A stretch of 25,000 nt of DNA from Prorocentrum cordatum (taxonomy: Eukaryota > Sar > Dinophyceae > Prorocentrales > Prorocentraceae): the NCBI GenBank assembly GCA_963575745.1, contig CAUYUJ010003915.1, positions 1-25,000 on the forward strand, written 5' to 3'. This document shows positions 17,669 to 25,000 of the stretch, piece after piece. The notes beneath the pieces were generated by a model. The model worked only from the letters and a program-made list of their open reading frames with translations. It was not told the origin of the DNA and made no database searches. How positions within the stretch are numbered: the stretch's first letter is position 1; the number at the start of each line of letters is the position of its first letter. A program made the position numbers and the translations under genes.

Positions 17669-19902
17669 AATGGTAATGGTAATGCTGATGATGGTGGTGA
17701 TGGTGACGGTGATGGTGATGCTGATGATGACGACGGTGGTGATGCTGATGATGATGATGACGATGGTGGTGATGCTGATGGTCGTGATGATGATGACGAT
17801 GACGACGACGACGACGACGTCGACAACGACGTCGACGACGATGATGCTGATGATGATGCTGATGATGATGACGACGACGGTGACGATGGCGATAACGTCG
17901 ACGACGACGACGATGAAGATGACGATGACGATGACGTCGACGACGACAACGATGATGCGTATGATGATAATGGTGATGATGACGATGATGATGACGGCAA
18001 CGACATCGACAACGACGACGATGACGAGAATGATGATAATGTTCCTTCTAATGCTGAAGCTAGTGACATTGAGGGATATCGATGGCGATGACGGTGGCGA
18101 TTGTAATGCCGATGACGATGACGATGACTACCACGACGACGGCGACAACGATCACGATCACGATAGACAACCACGATGACAATCACGATGACAGTGACGA
18201 TGACGATGATGGTGATAATGATGATGATCGTGATGACGATAATGACAAGAAGGATGAGAATGCTGATGGATGATGGTGATGTTCATGATCTTGGTGGTGA
18301 TGATGCTGATAATGACGGTGACGATGACGATGACGATGATGATGATGATGATGACGCTGATGCTGATCCTCACGCTGATGATGACGAGGATCAAGATGGT
18401 GATGATGATGATGAGGATAAGAAGGAGGGGGGGAGGATCATGATGACGACGAAGACGGTCACGATGGCGATGACGATTACGATGATGGTGATGATGACGA
18501 CAACGATGACGATGATGATGATGCTGATGCTGATGCTGATAAATAAGCTGATTCCCATGAAGCTAATGATGCTGATGATGCTGCTGCTGACGACGACAAC
18601 GCCGACGACGACAACGATCATGGGAATGATGATGATGATGATGATGATGCTGCTGAGGATGATGATGGTCTTAGTGATGTTGGTGATGATGCTGATGATG
18701 GTGGTGATGATGTTGATGCTGAGTCTGACGCTGATGATAATGATATTGCTGCCGATGGGGATGACGATGAGGATGAGGATGATGACGATAATGATGATGA
18801 TGTTGATGATGATGACGACGACGACGACGATGAGGACGCTGATGCTGATGCTAACGCAGATGCTGATGCTGAGGATGATGACGACACCGCTGACGATGGT
18901 GATTGCGATAGAAATATAGATGACGATGACGGCGACGACGATCACGATCACGGTCACGACCACGATCACGTCCACGATCACGATGACGATAATGATGAAA
19001 GTGGTGAAGGTGATAATGATGATGATGATGATGACAATGAGGATGACGATAATGGTGGTGATGATGATGCTGATGATGATGATGATGATAGGAAGGCAGG
19101 GTCCACCAGAATAAATTTGATGTTGATTGCGATGATGATGCTGATGGTGGTGATGATGATGATAAGAATGTTGATGATGGTGATGGTACTGATGATGATG
19201 GAGGTGATGATGATTGTAATGATGATGGTCATCATGATGATTATGGTGATGTTGATGATTGTGATAAAGAAACAATGGTAATGAACCTAAGATTAAAGAT
19301 GAAAGCAACTATAAACAGGAGAAGTAACGATACTAATGATGATTATAATGATCATGCTGATGATGGTAATGGTGATTGTGATGGTGATGATGATGATGAT
19401 GATGCTTATGATCATGATGACGATGATGGTGGGAATGATGATGATGATGATGATGATGGAGGTGATGCTGGTGAGGATGATGAGCGGAAGAAGGGATCCA
19501 AAATACTGAAGTTACTGTTGATAACGATGATGATGGTGATGTTGCTGATAGTAATGATACTGATGATGGTGGTGATGATGCCGTTGATGCTGTTGATGAT
19601 GATGATCATGATGCTGATGTCGATGTTGATATTGATGATGGCGACAATGATAACAATGGTGCTGAAAGTATGACGAAAGAGAAATAAACATACTAATAAT
19701 AATGATAATCATGGTAATGAGAGTGGTGATGCTGATAATGGTGATGGTGATTATTGTGATTGTGATGATCATGATAACGATGATGATGGCGATGAGGATG
19801 ATGATGATGGTGATCTCGTTGATGGCGATGATGATAATGATGACGACGACGACGATGATGATGATGATGTTGATGATGATGCTGACAGTGATGCTGATGA
19901 CA

Positions 19903-19954
<52 letters not shown>

Positions 19955-19980
19955 TAACGACGACGATAACGACGACGAGT
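17310..19980. repeat. 2.7-kb GAT/GAC microsatellite field
   Basis: Mostly GAT triplets with GGT, GCT and GAC variants; pure GAT near 17397-17432 and 17495-17545; pure GAC near 19902-19978, ending about 10 bp from the exon A donor. An exact 111-bp duplication lies at 17546-17656 and 17657-17767 (GGTGGTGGTAATGGTAATGG and following). Two blocks about 390 bp apart (around 19090-19400 and 19490-19760) share non-triplet interruptions such as ATAAACA..ATACTAAT, so larger units were copied too. This fills the A-B intron as transcribed. Poly-Met, Asp and Ser frames are artefacts. Confidence 0.95.
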
Positions 19981-19988
19981 CCCGAGGC

Positions 19989-20059
19989 CGCGGCATATCC
20001 TCTCCGTAGCAGCGAGCGCAGATACCGTCGGGGGCCTCGCAGGTGAGCGTGGAGCGCAC
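19989..20059 (-). CDS. rpoC: RNA polymerase beta-prime subunit, exon A (Zn2 cysteines)
   Basis: The minus-strand frame reads VRSTLTCEAPDGICARCYGE then DMP(R). Bacterial and plastid beta-prime proteins have (V/I)RSxLTC, six residues, Cys, two residues, Cys-Tyr-Gly at this place; these three cysteines match E. coli C888, C895 and C898 of the second zinc site. The fourth ligand (C814 in E. coli) would be in an exon not seen. The acceptor TTCCTGCTTAGCTTAG|GTGCGC (AG 20061-20060) follows a long pyrimidine stretch. I place the donor at CCGCG|GCCTCG (GC donor); CC|GCGG three bases earlier, or a GA donor after CGGCCTCGG, are possible. A GAC run (CGT/TCG in the transcript) begins about 10 bp after the donor. 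The motif is secure; the 3' border is not. Confidence 0.8.
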
Positions 20060-20061
20060 CT

Positions 20062-20455
20062 AAGCTAAGCAGGAATGCGCCAGGGGGAAGCCGGGGATGC
20101 CGGGAGAGGGGGTGAGGAGGAGAAGGAAGAGGAGGAGGAGGCGGAAGTTCAGGATCCACGGAGGCGTGTCCGAGCTACGCGCACGACCCACGATGCGGCA
20201 GAGCAGGCGAGAGGCCTGCAGCTCGGGATTGCAAGCAGAGATCGTCAAAACCAGGCCTGGCATCAAGCTCACGATCACGACCTGAACGGGCCTCGGGATG
20301 CAGAACCCATGTCGCGATACACAGCTTCGACTCCAGAGAACCAGATGGAGCGGACGAGGAAGAGGCGGAGGAGCACTGGGGGGAGGCGGAGGAGCAGGAG
20401 GCAGGGGAGGATACAGAGCTGTTGTTTGCTCCGCCAAGGGTCATCGATCTCATCT
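20062..20455. other. no gene recognised (intron upstream of exon A)
   Basis: In transcript orientation this precedes exon A. It includes a pyrimidine-rich stretch just before the acceptor (plus-strand GGAGGAGAAGGAAGAGGAGG near 20114-20140). The remaining sequence carries unrecognised frames on both strands. No branch point could be called. Confidence 0.4.
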
Positions 20456-20457
20456 CA

Positions 20458-20878
20458 GAGGGAGGACGAGGAGGAGGAGGAGGAGGAGGAGGAGGAGGAG
20501 GAGGAGTGGGAGGAGGAGGAGGAGGGAGGGAGGGAGGGAGGGAGGGGAGGGGAGGGAGGGAGGAGGGAGAGGAGGAGGAGGAGGAGGAGGAGGAGGAGGA
20601 GGAGGAGAGGAGGAGGGAGGAGGAGGAGGAGGAGGAGGAGGGAGGAGGAGGAGGAGGAGGAGGCGGAGGAGGAGGAGGAGGAGGGAGGAGGGAGGAGGAG
20701 GAGGAGGAGGAGGAGGAGGGGAGGAGGAGGAGGAGGAGAGGAGGAGGAGGAGGAGGAGGAGGAGGAGGAGGAGGAGGGAGGAGGGAGGAGGAGGGAGAGG
20801 AGGAGGAGGAGGAGGAGGACGGAGGAGGGAGGGAGGGAGGGAGGGAGGAGGGAGGAGGAGGGAGGAGGGGGACGGGTC
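20458..20878. repeat. GGA microsatellite with GGGA interruptions
   Basis: Plus-strand GGA triplets broken by GGGAGGGAGGGA blocks (about 20521-20550, 20823-20850) and GGCGGA. It is the reverse complement in type of the CTC tracts of the left half. It is intron upstream of exon A. Confidence 0.95.
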
Positions 20879-20939
20879 GCCTAAGCCCTTCGGATGCGCC
20901 TCAGGGGTTTTGCTGCGCTGCCCGCAAGGCCTGGGCGAG

Positions 20940-21765
20940 GCGCACGCAGGGCCCCCAGGCACATAGAAAGCACGATCTGGTGGCTTCGCGGAGGCTTCGC
21001 GCTGCCCTTTTGCAAGCTTGGTTCGACCAGGGGATCGACTACAGAATTGGCTTACCCCGAAATCGACTTGCTCTTCGAATGCATGAGGAAATTGTGAACT
21101 GTTCGTAGATCTACGATTGCTCATTCTACGTCAGACTCGACGAGAAGGTCAATCCTGGGGTAGATCACTTCTGTAGTCGATCCCCTATTCGAATTGCGGG
21201 CGCCCCGCCCACGGCCCAAGATGGGATGCCCACGGCCCAAGACCTCCGGAGGCCCAGAACATGGGAACACAACTGGGCTCGGCCCGCAGATGTGCGTTTC
21301 CAGCTCCCGCGTGAATACAGTCGGATTCGACTGGACAGGACACGCGAGAGGGTACAAGACCCTTCCGAGGGCCACATTGCCGCAGGAATGCAGGAAGCAT
21401 GGGTCGCGAGGCACATGACACAAGACCCTGGATTTGGCAGGGTCGACCTACTAATCTGGGCCGACTGTAGACGTGAGTGATTGGTCGGAGATCCCACACC
21501 GCCCACGTCTGCGGAACATCCAGGGCGTCGGGGCTTGCTGAGGGCGCCCCTGGCCCAGGGGGCCCCCAGCTTCTCGCTCCACTTTGGAGCCCCTGGGGCC
21601 CCCGGGGCCTCCTGCGGGGTGCTCTGGAGGCCGTCGGGGCCTCATTGGAGATCCCGGGGGCAACTTCGGAGCCCCAATGGGGCCTCCTGGGCCTCCTGCG
21701 GGATGCTCCGGAGGCCGCTGGGGCCTCCCTTCGTGGGGGCACCCTGGCCCAGGGTTAAGTCGGTC
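20940..21765. repeat. dispersed repeat family, copy 3 (interrupted by a MITE)
   Basis: Collinear with 14841-15260: a GCCCTTTTGCAAGCTTGG block, CCCGCAGATGTGCGTTTCCA, then (after the MITE) TCGGAGATCCCACACCGCCC, ACGTCTGCGGAACATCCA and GCCCCTGGCCCAGGGGGCCC. It is longer, with an extra segment (about 21040-21280) holding short repeats GCCCACGGCCCAAGA and an inverted GGGGATCGACTACAGA / TCTGTAGTCGATCCCC pair, and a second, related GGGGCCTCCTGCGGG(G/A)TGCTC unit at its right end. Confidence 0.7.
21316..21469. mobile_element. Tc1/mariner-type MITE, copy 2 (154 bp)
   Basis: TACAGTCGG (21316-21324) and CCGACTGTA (21461-21469) are perfect inverse ends, as at 14288-14468. The interior shares GAGGGCCACATTGCCGCAGG-like sequence with copy 1. 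It interrupts the dispersed repeat: the flanks GCGTGAA and GACGTGAG are joined through TA in the uninterrupted copy at about 14963-14985. That supports TA-targeted insertion. It is too short to encode a transposase. Confidence 0.7.
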
Positions 21766-21795
21766 GTGCCCACTTACTGGGCAAAAATTGAAAAT

Positions 21796-21906
21796 TAGTC
21801 AAAAAATACCCCCCAAATGTTCAAGAATAGTCAAAAAATCGTCCCCTGACTATTTTTTGACTATTGATGCTTTTCCCCCTGTAGAGGGACAGGCCCGACT
21901 TAAGCC
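21796..21906. repeat. GTCAAAAAAT element, copy 2, with a 14-bp inverted repeat
   Basis: Aligns with 16698-16810. AATAGTCAAAAAAT (21826-21839) and ATTTTTTGACTATT (21852-21865) form a perfect inverted repeat with a 12-base loop. It is followed by TTTTCCCCCTGTAGAGGGAC and CCGACTTAAG, shared with copy 1. Confidence 0.65.
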
Positions 21907-22102
21907 CAGGGGCACCCCTAGCAACACCCGGACACCGGCTCCCTTGTGGACCTCAGTTGTACCTCGAGTGGACCTGTGGGCGGTCTGGGAGGAAGACGAG
22001 CGGAGCGGAGCAGAGCGGAGCGGCGCCGACATCGCCCAAAGGGCGTCCCGTGTAGGGAACGGCGGGTGCGCCGGGACGCCTCGGTTATACCTGGGAACGC
22101 AC

Positions 22103-22128
22103 AGGGGTTCCAAATTCTTCCACGGCTC
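22103..22128 (-). CDS. rpoC: candidate 26-nt microexon upstream of exon A
   Basis: Minus-strand GATGAG|GAGCCGTGGAAGAA..CCCCT|GTGCGTTCC has an AG|G acceptor and a GT donor. Read in the phase exon A requires, it gives AVEEFGTP, which would precede VRSTLTC; bacterial proteins often have a (V/I)EE(V/I)xVRS stretch here, two residues shorter. The donor GTGCGTTCC nearly repeats the GTGCGCTCC that begins exon A, like the duplication at the B-C junction. Against it: the exon is tiny, there is no pyrimidine tract before the acceptor, and the match is short. Confidence 0.25.
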
Positions 22129-22177
22129 CTCATCGCAGGCAATCGTTTCCTGGGCCCCAGCTGTGTGACTGCATGGG

Positions 22178-22271
<94 letters not shown>

Positions 22272-22272
22272 C
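22178..22272. repeat. (AAC)31 microsatellite
   Basis: About 95 bp of uninterrupted AAC triplets on the plus strand. The lack of any interruption suggests recent expansion compared with the other, degenerate tracts. Confidence 0.98.
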
Positions 22273-22525
22273 GCAAGGACACTCTCTCAGGCCACCCCGG
22301 CGGGGCCCGTGGGTGTGTCCTCGCCCCCGGGGCGAGCGCACTGCCCCAGGCCACACGTTGCAGTTGTTGCCCCGGGGGGGGGGGGGAGCAACGCGCAACA
22401 CCTCTGTCATACGCTAACGAAGATCTATATGTGTTTCCGAATCTCCGTTGGCTCCCTTACTGTTCCCCACGCACTCCTGTGGCCGAAAACCGACCACGCG
22501 CCAGCGAGGCCAGCTCCTCCTCCTC
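22273..22525. other. no gene recognised; 11-12 base poly-G run near 22374
   Basis: GC-rich sequence with an inverted GCCCCCGGGGCGAGC-like stretch near 22323 and a G run at about 22374-22386. Nothing is recognised. Confidence 0.4.
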
Positions 22526-24596
22526 ATAGGACTCCTATGGAATCGCGCAGGGCCCTGTAAGGATCCTATGGGATCCCCATAGGATTCCTATGGAATCGTG
22601 CCGGACCCTGTAAGGATCCTATAGGATCCCTCTAGGGTTCCTATGGAATCGTGCAGGACCGTGTAAGGGTCCTATAAGATCCCTCCAGGGTTCCTATGGA
22701 ATCGTGCAGGACCCTGTAAGGATCCTATGGGATCCCTCTAGGGTTCCTATAGAATCGTGCAGGGCCCTGTAAGGATCCTATAGGATCCCTATAGGGTTCC
22801 GATGGAATCGTGCAGGACCCTGTAAGGATCCTACAGGATCCCTCTACGGTTCCTATGGAATCGTGCAAGACCCTGTAAGGATCCTATTGGATCCCTCTAG
22901 GGTTCCGATGGAATCGTGCAAGACCCTGTGAGGATCCTATGGGATCCCTCTAGGGTTCCTATGGAATCGCGCAGGACCCTGTAAGGATCCTATAGGTTCC
23001 TCCTCTATAGGACTCCTATGGAATCGTGCAGGACCCTGTAAGGTTCCTATAGGACCCCTCTTGGGGTTCTATGGAATCGTGCAGAACCCTGTAAGGATCC
23101 TATGGGATCCCTATAGGATTCCTATGGAGCCGTGCAGGACCCTGTAAGGATCCTATAGGATCCCTATAGGTTTCCGATGGAATCGTGCAGGCCCCTGTAA
23201 GGATCCTATAGGATTCCTAGAGGGTTCCGATGGAATCCTGCAGGGCCCTGTGAGGATCCTATAGGACCCTTATGAAGGTTCCGATGGAATCCTGTAGGAC
23301 CCTGTAGGGATCCGATGGGATCCCTATAGGGTTCCTATAGAATCGTGCAGGACCCTGTAAGGATCCTATAGGATCCCTCCAGGGTTCCTATGGAATCGTG
23401 CAGGACCCTGTAAGGATCCTAGAGGACCCCATATAGGCTTCCCATAGAATCGTGCAGGACCGGCCCTGTAAGGATCCTATATGATCCCTATAAGGTTCCG
23501 ATGGGAACCTGTTGGGCCCTGTCAGGATCCTAGAGGATCCCTCTAGGGTTCGGATGGAATCGTGCAGGACCCTGTAAGGATCCTATGGGATCCCTCTAGG
23601 GTTCCTATGGAAACGTGCAGGACTCTGTAAGGATCCTATGGGATCCCTCTGAGGTTCCGATGGAATCGTGCAAGACCCTGTAAGGATCCTATAGGTTCCT
23701 CCTTATAGTACTCCGATGGAATCATGCAGGACCTGTAAGGATCCTATAGGATTCCTATAGGATGCCTATGGAATCGTGCAGGGCCCTGCACGGACCCTAT
23801 AAGATCCCTCTAGGATTCCTATGGAACCGTGCAGGACCCTGTAAGGATCCTATAGGATCCCTCTAGGGTTCCTATAGAATCGTGCAGGACCCTGTAAGGA
23901 TCCTATAGGATCCCTATAGAGTTCCGATGGAATCCTGCAGGGCCCTGTGAGGATCCCATCGGATCCCTATAGGGTTCCGATGGAATCCTGTAGGACCCTG
24001 TGAGGATCCTATAAGACCCCTATGGGATTCTTATAAAATCGTGCAGGACCCTGTGCGGATCCTATGGGATCCCTATAGGGTTCTTATGGGATCGTGCAGG
24101 ACCCTGTTAAGGATCCTATAGGATCCCTCTAGGGTTCCTATGGAAACCTGTTGGACCCTGTAAGGATCCTATAGGATCCCTCCAGGGTTCCTGTGGAATT
24201 GCGCAGGAACCTGTAAGGATCCTATAGGATCCCTCTAGGGTTCCGATGGAGTCGTGCAGGACCCTGTAAGGATCCTATAGGATCCCTATAGGATTCCGAT
24301 GGAACCGTGCAGGACTCTGTAAGGATCCTATGTGATCCCTATAGGGTGTTCCTATGGAATCGTGCAGGACCCTGTAAGGATCCGATAGGTTCCTCCTTAT
24401 AGGACTCCCATGGAATCGTGCAGGACCCTGTAAGGATCCTACAGGTTCCCCCTTATAGGACTCCGATGGAGTCGTGCAGGACCCTGTAAGGATCCTATAG
24501 GATCCCTAATAGGATTCCGATGGAACCGTGCAGGACCCTGTAAGGATCCTATAGGATCCCTATAGGTTTCCGATGGAATCGTGCAGGACCCTGCAG
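22526..24596. repeat. ~53-bp minisatellite array (about 39 units)
   Basis: The consensus unit is GGAATCGTGCAGGACCCTGT, AAGGATCCTATAGGATCCCT, (A/C)TAGGGTTCC(T/G)AT. Each unit contains the 16-bp palindrome GGATCCTATAGGATCC or a variant of it (GGATCCTATGGGATCC is common) and a weaker CCTATAGGATTCCTATGG stretch. Units vary by substitutions and short length changes (for example TTCCTCCTTATAGGACTCC near 23694, 24388 and 24448). The array ends abruptly at a CCCTGCAGAGGGG junction. There is no coding potential beyond chance. Confidence 0.95.
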
Positions 24597-25000
24597 AGGG
24601 GTGTGCCAAAATGATCCTCGAGAGGGGTGTGCCATAATGAAGCCTCTGAGGAGCTCTCTGTGGAGCCAAGGCCACGATCCTCGAGAGGGGTGTGCCGAAA
24701 TAAAGCCTCGGTGGAGCTCCCTGTGGGGCCAGGGCCACGATCCGTGAAAGGGGCGCGCCGAAATCAAACTTCGGTGGAGCTCCCTGTGGGGCCAGGGCCA
24801 CGATCCTCGAGAGGGGTGTGCCGAAATGGAGCCTCGGTGGAGCCCCCTGTGGGGCCAGGGCCACGATCCGTGAGAGGGGTGCGCCGAAACCAAGCTTCGG
24901 TGGAGCTCACTGAGCCACGATCCTCGAGAGGGGTGTGCCCAAATCAAACCTCGGTGGAGCTCCCTGTGGGGCCAGGGCCACGATCCGTGAGAGGGGTGCG
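24597..25000. repeat. 63-bp minisatellite array (about 6 units, runs off the window)
   Basis: The unit is CGATCCTCGAGAGGGGTGTG, CCGAAAT(G/C)(A/G)A(G/A)CCTCGGTGG, AGCTCCCTGTGGGGCCAGGG, CCA. The versions CGATCCTCGAGAGGGGTGTG and CGATCCGTGAGAGGGGTGCG tend to alternate, which suggests a 126-bp higher-order unit. One unit near 24910 lacks the GGGGCCAGGG part. Since 63 is 21 codons, a minus-strand frame stays open; this is a repeat effect. The first units (24597-24680) are truncated. Confidence 0.9.

Larger units (their letters stand above)
1644..20059 (-). other. rpoC: gene span: intron-rich bacterial-type RNA polymerase beta-prime gene (partial)
   Basis: Four exons on one strand, in protein order, make up about 305 nt of coding sequence within roughly 18.4 kb. 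The modelled introns are about 6.4 kb (A-B), 3.0 kb (B-C) and 8.8 kb (C-D), filled with microsatellites and dispersed repeats. Phases agree: A ends phase 2 and B starts with one base; B ends phase 1 and C starts with two bases; C ends phase 2 and D starts with one base. Donors are GC, GC and GA; acceptors are all AG|G. The product would be the catalytic beta-prime subunit of a bacterial or plastid-type polymerase. The window holds only the Zn2 to trigger-loop part. The absence of the N-terminal clamp, the NADFDGD motif and the bridge helix shows that upstream exons lie beyond the window, apart from the candidate at 22103-22128. Confidence 0.7.

Noticed and set aside
17244-18179. Met/Thr/Asp-rich 311-codon plus-strand frame
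   Set aside because: A product of the GAT/GAC field, inside the intron of the minus-strand beta-prime gene.
22091-22149. A 59-nt candidate exon reading ETIACDEEPWKNLEPLCVP
   Set aside because: It has plausible AG and GT borders, but its phase does not fit exon A and the peptide matches no beta-prime region.
22526-24596. CRISPR-like array
   Set aside because: The units are contiguous, diverged 53-bp repeats with no unique spacers and no cas genes; this is a minisatellite.
22526-24596. tRNA T-loop-like GGTTCCGATGGAATC in the minisatellite
   Set aside because: No cloverleaf can be built around it, and the sequence is explained by the repeat consensus.
24439-24947. Minus-strand frames of 132-141 codons with 21-residue repeats
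   Set aside because: They follow from a 63-bp minisatellite whose unit lacks stops; the frame continues into the unrelated 53-bp array.

Overview
The window looks like nuclear DNA of a microbial eukaryote, most likely a dinoflagellate. It is GC-rich and consists mainly of microsatellites, minisatellites, fold-back elements and dispersed repeats, with no compact bacterial-style genes. The dinoflagellate call is an inference. It rests on the splice sites of the one gene recognised here: GC, GC and GA donors, AG|G acceptors, and short sequence duplications across the junctions. No species can be named.

The one recognisable gene lies on the minus strand and is spread over about 18.4 kb. Four short exons, in order at 20059-19989, 13626-13562, 10574-10502 and 1739-1644, encode consecutive conserved pieces of the beta-prime subunit of a bacterial-type multisubunit RNA polymerase (RpoC). 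They cover three cysteines of the second zinc site (VRSTLTCEAPDGICARC), the block GTPVGVIAAQSMGEP, the catalytic trigger-loop segment GTQLTMRTFHTGG, and a segment resembling the start of the SI3 insertion (TASR...GTIHLVDSSGQPVVAT). Reading phases agree across the modelled introns. Together the exons give about 100 residues, corresponding roughly to E. coli beta-prime 882-980, so the rest of the gene must lie outside the window on both sides. A 26-nt candidate upstream microexon (22128-22103) and a weak candidate at 16887-16810 are listed separately.

Layout: 1-1.6 kb, fold-back repeats and an 84-bp tandem duplication. 1.6-1.75 kb, exon D. 1.75-3.7 kb, CTC then CAT/CAG tracts. 3.8-4.95 kb and 8.1-9.15 kb, two copies of a composite element; the second sits in a ~1.3-kb insertion that splits an ~81-bp satellite (7.2-7.9 and 9.23-9.38 kb). 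10.5 kb, exon C. 11.4-13.2 kb, CAT/CAG tracts, a CAGCCT array and a 73-bp tandem array. 13.6 kb, exon B. 13.7-16.8 kb, dispersed repeats, including a Tc1/mariner-type MITE. 17.1-20.0 kb, GAC/GAT tracts running up to exon A. 20.1-20.9 kb, a GGA tract. 20.9-22.2 kb, a second set of the dispersed repeats with a second MITE. 22.18-22.27 kb, a perfect AAC tract. 22.5-24.6 kb, a 53-bp minisatellite with a GGATCC palindrome. 24.6 kb to the end, a 63-bp minisatellite.

Most long open frames are artefacts of trinucleotide tracts without stop codons and are not annotated. Exon calls rest on motif recognition by eye. Exact splice borders, and whether the protein serves the plastid or came from a bacterium, are open.
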